From contig CAXXNX010000069.1 in NCBI GenBank assembly GCA_963664285.2, forward strand, positions 1 through 64,000: a stretch of 64,000 nt of DNA, read 5' to 3'. Below, in pieces: positions 10,835 to 18,544 of the stretch. The DNA is from JAJCYL01 sp963664285. GTDB lineage: Bacteria; Bacteroidota; Bacteroidia; Cytophagales; Cyclobacteriaceae. The stretch's first letter is position 1. Every line of letters begins with the position of its first letter. Both the position numbers and the translations under genes were made by a program. Under the pieces are notes generated by a model. That model did not search any database. It saw nothing but the letters and a program-made list of their open reading frames with translations, and had not been told where the DNA came from.

Positions 10835-11023
10835 ACTTAGATACCCTGTACAACTTGGCCGAAATTCGATTAGTGCTTAATGCCTGTCTCAGAGTCTGGT
10901 TGGAGAGAATGGAGTCACAAATTATGGTACTTTCCTGGATTTAAGGAAATGTCCGTTCGGTAGTCTTTCGTGTCACATAGTTCTTTCCTGTATGGGTTTA
11001 ATTATCAGTAAACATTCTACACG
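10835..11023 (+). ncRNA. Candidate IS110 left-end non-coding (bridge-type) RNA
   Basis: The roughly 190 bp before the IS110 transposase start contains no open frame. IS110-group elements are known to encode a structured guide RNA in the non-coding left end, in a position and size range like this. Small stems are visible, for example TTTCC/GGAAA near 10932-10950. I could not establish the full fold, the guide loops or the element boundary, so the call rests mainly on position. Confidence 0.25.
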
Positions 11024-12346
11024 ATGGAAAAACTAAGAGTAAATGCAGCTGGGATAGATATTGGGGCGAAAAATATCTTTCTATCAGTTGAACAAGAACC
11101 CGTCAGGTCTTTTGAAACATTCACGGAAGACTTTCGCCAAGCGACAAACTATCTACTATCAAAAGGGGTTCAAACCGTGGCTATGGAGGCTACCGGAGTT
11201 TATTGGGTAATCCTATATGAGATGCTTGAAAATGCTGGGCTTGATGTATGGTTGGTCGATGGCAGGCAAACAAAACAAGTGCCCGGCCGCAAGACCGATG
11301 TTAAAGATTGCCAGTGGATACAGCAACTTCATAGTTATGAGTTGCTCAACCGTTGCTTTGTTCCTAATGATCAAGTCAAAGAAATCAGGGCTTATCAACG
11401 GATACGTGAAGACCATATCAGAACAGCGGCCATGCATATAAACCATATGCAAAAAGCCCTGACCGAGATGAACATCCGACTTAAAGAGGTATTGAGCCAG
11501 GTCCATGGGTCAAGTGGTATGGCCATTGTAAAGGCTATCCTGGACGGTGAGTGGAATCCTCAGGTACTTTTGGGCCTTTGTCATAAAAGCATCAAAGAGA
11601 AAAAAGCCCACTTGGTATTGAAAGCTATGGAAGGGCATTACACAGAAGCAGGATTGTTTGCTCTACAGCAGGCCTATCAGGGCTATCTGTTTTACCAGCA
11701 ACAGATCAGGGAATGTGATAAAAAAATCCAACAGGCCATGGAGAGGGTAAATCTTTATGATCAGGACGATATTGCCAAAAAGGAGATAGAATCTGTCAAA
11801 GGACGCAAGCCGGTAAGGCACAACAAGCCACAGGTAGATCACTTAGGTGGACACCTGCTCAAGATATTTACCGGTAAAGATGCCACAGACTTGCCGGGCA
11901 TTACTGATTATACGTGGCTACAACTCTACTCAGAAACCGGAAATGATCTTAACAAATGGCCTACAGAAAAGCATTTTACTTCATGGTTGGGCCTTGCCCC
12001 AGGCCAACATCAGTCTGGCAAACTGAAAAAGACAAGGAATAAAAAGTACAGGCCAAAAGCAGGACAAATATTCAGGCAAATCTCACAGAGTCTAATTGAA
12101 AGCAAAAAAATAGCTATTGGGGCTTTCGGTAGAAAGTTGAAAGCCAAAAGAGGTCCTGGTATAGCAGTGAAGGCAACGGCCAGAAAACTGGCCACACTTT
12201 ACTGGAGGTTAATGGTCAAAGGTCTGGATTATACTGAAAGGGGAATAAAAGACTATGAAGCTCGAGTCAATATGCAACGTGAAAGATGGCTAGTAAAAAC
12301 TGCTAAAGACATGGGCTATCAACTCACTGTAAATCAAGTAGTTTGA
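11024..12346 (+). CDS. IS110-family transposase
   Basis: 440-residue recombinase that mobilises its element through a RuvC-like DEDD site. The N-terminal half shows AAGIDIGAKNIFLSV (first Asp, about residue 13), VAMEATGVYW (Glu, about residue 55) and PGRKTDVKDCQW (Asp pair, about residue 94). The C-terminal Tnp20-type domain shows GITDYTWLQLYSETG and FTSWLGLAPGQHQSGK with the conserved Ser region. IS110 elements lack terminal inverted repeats and integrate at specific sites, so the borders are not visible here. The frame is intact, with no nearby second copy. Non-coding DNA on both sides includes a candidate guide RNA upstream and a REP-like hairpin downstream. Confidence 0.9.
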   Translation: MEKLRVNAAGIDIGAKNIFLSVEQEPVRSFETFTEDFRQATNYLLSKGVQTVAMEATGVYWVILYEMLENAGLDVWLVDGRQTKQVPGRKTDVKDCQWIQQLHSYELLNRCFVPNDQVKEIRAYQRIREDHIRTAAMHINHMQKALTEMNIRLKEVLSQVHGSSGMAIVKAILDGEWNPQVLLGLCHKSIKEKKAHLVLKAMEGHYTEAGLFALQQAYQGYLFYQQQIRECDKKIQQAMERVNLYDQDDIAKKEIESVKGRKPVRHNKPQVDHLGGHLLKIFTGKDATDLPGITDYTWLQLYSETGNDLNKWPTEKHFTSWLGLAPGQHQSGKLKKTRNKKYRPKAGQIFRQISQSLIESKKIAIGAFGRKLKAKRGPGIAVKATARKLATLYWRLMVKGLDYTERGIKDYEARVNMQRERWLVKTAKDMGYQLTVNQVV

Positions 12347-12353
12347 AAAATAC

Positions 12354-12446
12354 GTCATCGGTAGGACGACATAGGGGGACGAAGAATCCACAGAATCGCG
12401 AAAGGCTTCGGGTCTGCGTGGATCCTTCGGCTACGCTAAGGATGAC
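12354..12446. repeat. REP-like hairpin repeat
   Basis: A nested inverted repeat. The outer arms are GTCATC and GATGAC, and the inner arms are CGAAGAATCCAC and GTGGATCCTTCG, with an AT-poor loop containing AAGGCTTCGGG. Similar GTCATCCT/GGATCCTTCG repeats are scattered through many Bacteroidota genomes. It is considerably more GC-rich than its surroundings. Confidence 0.6.
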
Positions 12447-12497
12447 ATAAATGAAAAAGAGGAAAATTTGAATTTTTAGAAAAGAAACAATAAAATA

Positions 12498-12527
12498 GAT
12501 TAGGATTAGGATTAGGATTAGGATTAG
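12498..12527 (+). repeat. Hexanucleotide tandem repeat (GATTAG)5
   Basis: Five exact GATTAG units run directly into the truncated IS30 remnant, whose own sequence at this point in the other copies reads GGATTGGG. The array may have arisen by slippage at the deletion junction. Confidence 0.8.
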
Positions 12528-12694
12528 GGTAATCAGAAGGTTTTATCCTAAGAAAACAGATATTAGATTTGTTACAGAGGAGCAAATCAAAGTTGTTGAA
12601 AACAAAATCAATGAACGCCCTGTTAGAAAATTTAATTACCTAAACGCAAAGCAAGTGCTACAAAGGAAAATTGCACTTATTACTTGAACTTACA
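12528..12694 (+). mobile_element. IS30-family element, 3' remnant
   Basis: Matches the last ~165 bp of the IS30-family copies at 14533-18482 and 27144-28251, including the right end CTTGAACTTACA. Only the last ~50 transposase codons (ending KIALIT) remain. It lies 12 bp upstream of the etfB start codon and so forms its promoter or leader region. Confidence 0.85.
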
Positions 12695-12705
12695 CCGATA
12701 ATAAT

Positions 12706-13476
12706 ATGAAGATATATGTTTGTACAAAAAGTGTTGCTGATACCGCGGCTACCATAAAACTGGTGGATGATACGCATATTCAGGAGGACATTAAATTTAT
12801 AATGAATCCATACGACGAGTTAGCGTTGGAAGAAGCTTTGCAGTTGAAGGAGAAGGCCGGCGAAGAGGCCGAAGTGATACTGGTTTCGTACGGCAATAAT
12901 TCCATCGGTGAAGTCCTGCTGCAGGGCCTGGCGATGGGTGCTGACCGCAGTATCCGCATCAATACCACCAATCTTTTCAATGATCACATTACGATTGCGG
13001 CGGTACTTGCGGCGGCGATCAAGAAAGACGGGGAGCCATCAATCATCTTTACCGGTCAACACACCATTGATGTTGAGGGCATGCAGACGGCTTATCGCAT
13101 TGCGGCTGAACTTGATCTTCCGATCGTGTCCAATATAATGAAATTTGAGTACAATGGCGACAAGGTAACGGTTAATCGCGAGATCGAAGGGGGCGATAAG
13201 GAGGTTTATGAAGTTTCGTTACCCTGTGTCATTGCCGCCAACAGAGGATTGAATGAGCCGCGCTACCCTAAATTGCCAGCCCGTATGCAGGCAAAGAAGA
13301 AGCCGGTTACGGTTTATGAAATTGCCGACCTGGGCGTGGATGAATCTTCCGCCGTGTCATTGACTAAATTTATTCTGCCGCCTGACAAACCGCCGGCAAA
13401 AATAATAGGAGGCTCACCTGCTGAAGCGGCCAGGGAACTGGTTCGGGTGTTAAAGGAAGAAGTGAGAGTGCTCTAG
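12706..13476 (+). CDS. etfB: Electron transfer flavoprotein, beta subunit
   Basis: 256-residue ETF beta/FixA-family subunit that binds AMP and forms a heterodimer with EtfA. The ETF accepts electrons from flavoprotein dehydrogenases and delivers them to ETF:quinone oxidoreductase. The N-terminus MKIYVCTKSVADTAATIKL, the segment NPYDELALEEALQLKE and the signature region AANRGLNEPRYPKLPARMQ near residue 180 are typical, as is the length. The frame is intact and relatively GC-rich. etfA follows 62 bp downstream. A dimethylglycine/sarcosine dehydrogenase, a classical ETF client, lies beyond the nested insertion at 14533-18482. An IS30 remnant abuts the start, so the original promoter may have been lost or replaced. 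Confidence 0.93.
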   Translation: MKIYVCTKSVADTAATIKLVDDTHIQEDIKFIMNPYDELALEEALQLKEKAGEEAEVILVSYGNNSIGEVLLQGLAMGADRSIRINTTNLFNDHITIAAVLAAAIKKDGEPSIIFTGQHTIDVEGMQTAYRIAAELDLPIVSNIMKFEYNGDKVTVNREIEGGDKEVYEVSLPCVIAANRGLNEPRYPKLPARMQAKKKPVTVYEIADLGVDESSAVSLTKFILPPDKPPAKIIGGSPAEAARELVRVLKEEVRVL

Positions 13477-13538
13477 AAGAGAGGACTCGATCCCATTTAA
13501 GAGAGTTATAAAAAATAGAATGTAAAAAGGAAAAAATT

Positions 13539-14492
13539 ATGTCAAAAGTTGCTGTTTATATTGAAATGAAGGAGGGAGAAGTGCGCAAGCAGGTCTTCGA
13601 GGTGTTAACGTTCGCTCACCGCGGTGGGTCAGATGTCTGCGGTATTGTGCTGGAAGGGGATGCTGAAGGTTGCAAGGGGTCGCTGGAAGAATACGGGGTC
13701 TCAAGTATTATCCAGGTGAAATCGAACGCGCTGGCAAATTATGATCCGGGTGTCTATGCCGATGCAGCTATTGCTGCGCTTAAACATTCCGGTGCAGATT
13801 CATTACTGGCGCTCACATCCGCCCAGGGCAAGGATTTGTTGCCACGCATAGCCGCCAAGTTGAAATTGCCGCTGATCATGGATGCAACGGTAGTTAATGT
13901 TGCAGAATCTAGCGTGGTGAAATCACATTTTTCCGGACGGGCAAATGCGGAGATCAGTTTGTCAGGGGATTTAAAATTATTCGGAGTTCGACCCAATTCG
14001 GTAGACCCCGAGGCAAAGGCAGCCAATGCAACAGTGGAGTCCATCGATGTGGATTTGAGCTCCGACAGGCGTGTGGTATTGAAGGAAGTGGTTAAGAAAG
14101 AAAAGTTAGGCAAGGTAGAGTTGACGGAAGCCAAGATTATCATGTCAGGTGGCCGGGCCATCGGAAGTGCTGAAAACTTCAGCATGATCTTTGAATGCGC
14201 CAAGCACATCGGAGCCGCCGTCGGTGCTTCACGCGCAGCCGTCGATTCCGGCTATGCCCCACACGAAATGCAGGTTGGCCAGACCGGTAAGACCGTCAGC
14301 CCGAATGTTTATATCGCCTGCGGTATCTCTGGTGCGGTTCAGCACTTTGCCGGCATGAAGACATCCAAGGTTATTGTCGCCATTAACAAGAATCCGGATG
14401 CGCCTATTTTCAATAAGTGCGATTACGGCATAGTCGGCGATATTTTTGACGTTGTGCCAGAATTGTCTAAGGTATTTCAGGAACTGAGTTAG
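13539..14492 (+). CDS. etfA: Electron transfer flavoprotein, alpha subunit
   Basis: 317-residue FAD-binding ETF alpha/FixB-family subunit, the partner of EtfB. The N-terminal domain is followed by the conserved C-terminal FAD-binding block: GGRAIGSAENFSMI, GASRAAVDSGYAPHEMQVGQ, TGKTVSPNVYIACGISGAVQH and AINKNPDAPIFNKCDYGIVGD. All expected flavin contacts look intact. A purine-rich segment (AAAAGGAAAAAATT) precedes the ATG. The gene ends 40 bp before an IS30-family element, so transcription towards the dehydrogenase gene at 18545 must now cross about 4 kb of insertion sequence. Confidence 0.95.
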   Translation: MSKVAVYIEMKEGEVRKQVFEVLTFAHRGGSDVCGIVLEGDAEGCKGSLEEYGVSSIIQVKSNALANYDPGVYADAAIAALKHSGADSLLALTSAQGKDLLPRIAAKLKLPLIMDATVVNVAESSVVKSHFSGRANAEISLSGDLKLFGVRPNSVDPEAKAANATVESIDVDLSSDRRVVLKEVVKKEKLGKVELTEAKIIMSGGRAIGSAENFSMIFECAKHIGAAVGASRAAVDSGYAPHEMQVGQTGKTVSPNVYIACGISGAVQHFAGMKTSKVIVAINKNPDAPIFNKCDYGIVGDIFDVVPELSKVFQELS

Positions 14493-14900
14493 AAAAGTCA
14501 TAAATAAAAAAATATTTTCTGATAAAATCGATGCTGAGATCAACTAATAAGTGCAATTGAAGGATGAAAAAGCCTGAACAGTGCAATCTTTGGATTGCAA
14601 AATGTCAAAAAACTACACACATCTCAGTATTGATCAAAGGTATCAAATTGAAGCATTATTGAAAACAGGAGCTACTCAAAAGGAGATTGCCTGTATCGTT
14701 CATTTTCACCCATCTACGATCTCACGTGAGCTTAAGCGAAATGTGGGTTCAAGAGGTAGGGGAGCTGGTGTCTATCGAACAGCAAATGCACAAAGGAGGA
14801 CTAATCTTCGTCATCAAGAAAAGCCAAAAAGAGTGATTTTCACCAAACCCATGAAAGACTGGATAGTTAACCCGAAAAATTCATAGTAGACAATAAAAAA

Positions 14901-14962
14901 CAGGCATAAATTGCTTATATTGAGATAGTTAGACAACAAAATAAGCAATTAATTTATGCCTG
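14901..14962 (+). promoter_or_regulatory. Inverted repeat hiding the transposase start codon
   Basis: The left arm CAGGCATAAATTGCTTAT (14901-14918) pairs with the right arm (14941-14962), which reads ATAAGCAA, a TTAA bulge, then TTTATGCCTG. All 18 bases pair around a 22-nt loop. The transposase ATG (14956-14958) is in the right arm. A transcript entering from outside the element would contain both arms and bury the start codon. A transcript beginning in the loop would not. The same structure is present in every copy, with a single loop change in copy 7. Confidence 0.75.
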
Positions 14963-16272
14963 AATATAAGGAAAAAGATACCGTATTTTATCGAGGAAAA
15001 CAAGCTTTTAAATTTGATTTTTCAGCATCAGCGATTAGCTCAGACGGAGCGATATTGTTAAGTGAAAAAGTAGAGAGAAAGACTGGTCTATTAAAAAGCT
15101 TCGCCGCACTGATTCCTGACTATCGAAACCCCTTTTTTATCGAATACACTTATGAAGAAATGCTTCGCCAACGGGTGTTTTTAATGATGCAGGGCTATCA
15201 GGATTGCAATGACGAACAAAAACTCCGAGAGGATCCGGTGATCCGTAAAGTACTAGATAGCGGATTATGTTCCCAGCCTACTTTAAGTCGATTTGAAAAC
15301 AAGGCCGATCGGAGTCTGATCTACCAGATGAGTCAATGGTTTGTAGACCGTTATGTAGAGGAGTTGAAAGAGAAGACTGGTCAAATCATCATTGATGTAG
15401 ATGGTACCGATGACCCTACTCATGGATCCCAACAACTCAGTTTGTATAATGGCTATTATGGACAGACTATGTACCATGAGTTGTTCTTTAAGGACGGGAA
15501 CACCGGTCAGGTCATTTTACCAGTACTACGTCCGGGCAATTGTCACTCCAACAAATGGTTTGTGGCCTTATTGAAAAGGATTGTCATTAAAATCAGAAAA
15601 AAACTGCCCTCAGTAAAGATCCTTATTCGAGCGGATAGTGGCTTTTCAGGAGCATCTTTTTATCGGATAGCTAAGCAGTTTGACCTTCAATTTTGTTTAG
15701 GTATTAGTAGTAATGAAGTTTTAAAGACTTTTACCAAACAGACTATCATTGAAGTAAAAAAGGAATATGCTTCAAAAATCATCAAACATCAAGAGTTTGT
15801 TGGCCCGTTTACTTACCAGGCCAAAAGCTGGGATCGTTCTGAAAAGCTGTACGCCAAAGTGGAGTCTACCGGAAAAGGAATGAATGTCCGTTACTTTGTG
15901 AGCAACTTTGAAGCGATGACCGCTCAACAGATTTACTTTGATTTTTATGTCAAGCGAGGTGATGCCAGTGAAAATCGAATAAAGGAACTCAAAAACATGA
16001 CTTATTCCGACCGGCTTTCCTGTCATCACTACTGGGCCAATTTCATGCGTTTAATCATCGCTACCCTCTGTTATGAAATGTTCCGGCAGATTAAATTATT
16101 AATTGCCAAAACAAAACACCACTTTGCTAAACGATGGCAAGTGGACAATATCCGGCTTTACCTGATGAAGGTTGGGGCGTGCCTGAAAGAAAGGAAAAGA
16201 TCATTGACAATACAATTCTCAAGAGCCTTTAGATATCAATACCTGCTGGGCGATTTGCTTACGGTGAACTGA
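14956..16272 (+). CDS. IS1380-family transposase
   Basis: Intact 438-residue DDE transposase. The only visible difference from the consensus copy is Arg to His in SCHRYW (SCHHYW here). Catalytic motifs are unchanged. It lies inside the IS30-family transposase gene in the same orientation. Confidence 0.94.
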   Translation: MPEYKEKDTVFYRGKQAFKFDFSASAISSDGAILLSEKVERKTGLLKSFAALIPDYRNPFFIEYTYEEMLRQRVFLMMQGYQDCNDEQKLREDPVIRKVLDSGLCSQPTLSRFENKADRSLIYQMSQWFVDRYVEELKEKTGQIIIDVDGTDDPTHGSQQLSLYNGYYGQTMYHELFFKDGNTGQVILPVLRPGNCHSNKWFVALLKRIVIKIRKKLPSVKILIRADSGFSGASFYRIAKQFDLQFCLGISSNEVLKTFTKQTIIEVKKEYASKIIKHQEFVGPFTYQAKSWDRSEKLYAKVESTGKGMNVRYFVSNFEAMTAQQIYFDFYVKRGDASENRIKELKNMTYSDRLSCHHYWANFMRLIIATLCYEMFRQIKLLIAKTKHHFAKRWQVDNIRLYLMKVGACLKERKRSLTIQFSRAFRYQYLLGDLLTVN

Positions 16273-17037
16273 CCGATCAGTTAAACAGTTTGATTTAATC
16301 AAAAAAATGTTCTTCCATAAGAACACAATAGAGCTTTGACTGAAAATTGAAAAATTCTAACAAAAAAACGCTCTAATGTCCTTTGAAATCCAGAAACCTG
16401 GTTGATCTTCAAATTAATACATACACTCCAATCAAAAATAGTTAGCAACCCATTATTAATCCCAAAATTGGTGGCCTATGAATAATGCGGGTTAACCGGC
16501 TCCAAGAAGATAGATGGAGCCCTGAATTGATCAGCCATCGGGGAAAGAAAACGAGAGAATGTCCACTTAGCCATGAATAGATTTACCAATGGATATGGGA
16601 ATGTAAGCACACCAACCACCAGGAAAACCAAGAATACAAACAACTATACACATATCTAAAACATGGCAAACGAAGGCGCAAACGAGGAAACAGAAAAGAT
16701 CGTAGAGGTATTATCCCGAATAGGGTATCAATTGAACAGCGACCCCAGATCATTAACAAAAGGGAACGATTGGGAGATATAGAAGTCGATTTAATGATGG
16801 GTAAAAACCACAAAGGCTCTTTGTTGGTGATGACAGACCGAGCAAGTCTTTTTACCAGAATCAGAAAGATGCACAGTAAAAATGCCGATCAAATGGCCGA
16901 AGCTATTGTGGAGGAACTCTCTCAGGATAAACACAAACTGGAAACACTCACTTTTGATAATGATATGGCATTTTCTAAACATGAGTTGATTGCTCAATCC
17001 CTTGATGTGGATGCCTATTTCACTCGTCCCTATACTA

Positions 17038-18279
17038 GTATTAAGTTTCTTAATTAACATATCAATGATTACGCGATAGTTAAATCTTCCATTTTCCACT
17101 TCCATTTAAAGATTGTTGGCATCTCATTGATTTCATTAATGTATTTCAATATCCGGTCTTTGAGCTCTTTCTTTGATTTTACACGGATCCCCCTTAAAAA
17201 GCTCCTGGTCATTTTGCTAAAGAAGACTTCAATAAGATTTAGCCAGGAAGCATGTACAGGTGTAAATACAAATTCAAACCTATTAGGCACTGTTTTCAGG
17301 AATGCTTTTGTCTCTTTTGAAATATGGGCCGAATGATTATCTAAGATTATCTTGATCTTAAAGCTGACTGGGTAGAGTTCATCAAGCCCTTTCAAATATT
17401 CCACAAATTCCCTACTTCTATGTCTATCCTCGACCCGTGCATATATCTTGCCGGTAATCAAGTCGATTGATGCCAACAACGAAACTGTACCGTGTCTTTT
17501 ATATTCATGGTCCCTGCCCCAATTTGGGTGCTTGCCTGCTATGGGGCTTAGGTCAGTGGCGGTATTTTCTATCGCCTGCATTCCAGGTTTTTCATCGTAG
17601 GACAAGATGGCAATTATTGATCCTTCCGGTTTGTTAGCTTTGTAAAGTGCCACTTCTTTATAAACATGCAATACCTGGGACATCTTTCGGTTAAAGTCAG
17701 GGTCTTTCTTTTCTAGGTAATAAGATAGTTTGTGGGGCTTTACATCACTTTTCGACAGTATCTTTGAAACGGTCCCTTTCTGTATTTCGCCTAATGAAAG
17801 ATGGCCCGCCTGTTTGCAATTGCCCCTTACATACTTGGCCAATGCATTATAGGTCCAAAATTCTGAGGCCATGCCCAAGTCTTTTGGTTTTGTGCAAGCT
17901 ATCGATAAAAACCATGCCCTGGCCTCATTGGTGATCTTTGGGGTTGCCCCTTTTCTGGGAAGGTCGTTCAGAGAGGTCAGTATACCGTATCCTATTGCCC
18001 TATCAACAGTCCTTTCAACCTTTGGCCGATTCGTGCCAAGTTGTTTTGCTATCGAATTGATGCTTTGCCCTTTCCAATAACCAAGAAGCATTTTCGCCCT
18101 TTCAACCCGTGATTTGGCCTCAACCCGTGATTTACTTATAACCTCCAATGTTTGCTGTTCCTTTGTCGTAAATGATATTTTCGCTCTTTTACTCTCAAAT
18201 GGCATAGGGTTCACTATTTTTGGTCCAACTGCTAAGATAGAACTTTTATTATTGATATACTATATAGGAAACTATATAC
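17038..18279 (-). mobile_element. IS630-family element
   Basis: 1242 bp with terminal inverted repeats GTATTAAGTTTC and GTATATAGTTTC, flanked by TA at 17036-17037 and 18280-18281. The restored target is CTAG, the classical IS630-type TA target within CTAG. The uninterrupted target is seen in the IS30 copy at 27.3 kb. Confidence 0.93.
17069..18214 (-). CDS. IS630-family transposase
   Basis: 381-residue Tc1/mariner-like DDE transposase. The N-terminal helix-turn-helix part (INSIAKQLGTNRPKVERTVD) is followed by the catalytic domain with LSYDEKPGMQAIE (first Asp), IILDNHSAHISKE (second Asp) and PVHASWLNLIEVFF (Glu). The length and the SWLN.IE ending are typical. The frame is intact, and it is the only copy in the window. 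The residues near the start (SKSRVEAKSRVERAK) contain a short internal duplication. Confidence 0.92.
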   Translation of the reverse strand: MNPMPFESKRAKISFTTKEQQTLEVISKSRVEAKSRVERAKMLLGYWKGQSINSIAKQLGTNRPKVERTVDRAIGYGILTSLNDLPRKGATPKITNEARAWFLSIACTKPKDLGMASEFWTYNALAKYVRGNCKQAGHLSLGEIQKGTVSKILSKSDVKPHKLSYYLEKKDPDFNRKMSQVLHVYKEVALYKANKPEGSIIAILSYDEKPGMQAIENTATDLSPIAGKHPNWGRDHEYKRHGTVSLLASIDLITGKIYARVEDRHRSREFVEYLKGLDELYPVSFKIKIILDNHSAHISKETKAFLKTVPNRFEFVFTPVHASWLNLIEVFFSKMTRSFLRGIRVKSKKELKDRILKYINEINEMPTIFKWKWKMEDLTIA

Positions 18280-18544
18280 TAGTCAGGATAAAGGGACAGT
18301 TGAAAATAGGATTGGGGTAATCAGAAGGTTTTATCCTAAGAAAACAGATATTAGATTTGTTACAGAGGAGCAAATCAAAGTTGTTGAAAACAAAATCAAT
18401 GAACGCCCTGTTAGAAAATTTAATTACCTAAACGCAAAGCAAGTGCTACAAAGGAAAATTGCACTTATTACTTGAACTTACAGATTTATAAAATTAGATT
18501 AATAAAAATTCTGTTTAATTCTGTCTAAAAAAGTTATTTACATA

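Larger units (their letters stand above)
14871..16491 (+). mobile_element. IS1380-family element, copy 3
   Basis: 1621 bp, TTAA at 14867-14870 and 16492-16495, inserted in the IS30-family transposase gene. Because an intact version of this target exists at 27.9 kb, this copy demonstrates that insertion duplicated exactly TTAA and changed nothing else. Confidence 0.95.
14602..18475 (+). pseudogene. IS30-family transposase, interrupted twice and with a nonsense codon
   Basis: The N-terminal helix-turn-helix region (HLSIDQRYQIEALLKTGATQ, HPSTISRELKRN) is followed by the DDE catalytic domain (GDIEVDLMMGKNHKGSLLVM, LTFDNDMAFSKHE, TRPYTS). The IS1380 copy splits it after DWIVN and the IS630 element splits it after YTS. 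Joining across both restores the frame exactly as in the 27-28 kb copy. The TGG codon of SHEWIYQW has become TAG near 16578, so the protein would still be dead after excision of both insertions. Confidence 0.9.
14533..18482 (+). mobile_element. IS30-family element carrying nested IS1380 and IS630 insertions
   Basis: The ends are GCTGAGATCAACTAATAAGT on the left and, read inward on the minus strand, TGTAAGTTCAAGTAATAAGT on the right, with a 3-bp target duplication GAT (14530-14532 and 18483-18485). Removing the IS1380 copy (14871-16491) and the IS630 element (17038-18279) leaves an element of about 1.09 kb. Compared with the copy at 27144-28251 it lacks the 5' hairpin, and it carries a Trp to stop change near 16578. 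It separates etfBA from the dehydrogenase gene. Confidence 0.9.

Noticed and set aside
18241..18300. Extra TATAC repeats at the IS630 end as a separate tandem repeat
   Set aside because: They are accounted for by the element's inverted repeat GTATATAGTTTC next to the CTAG target.
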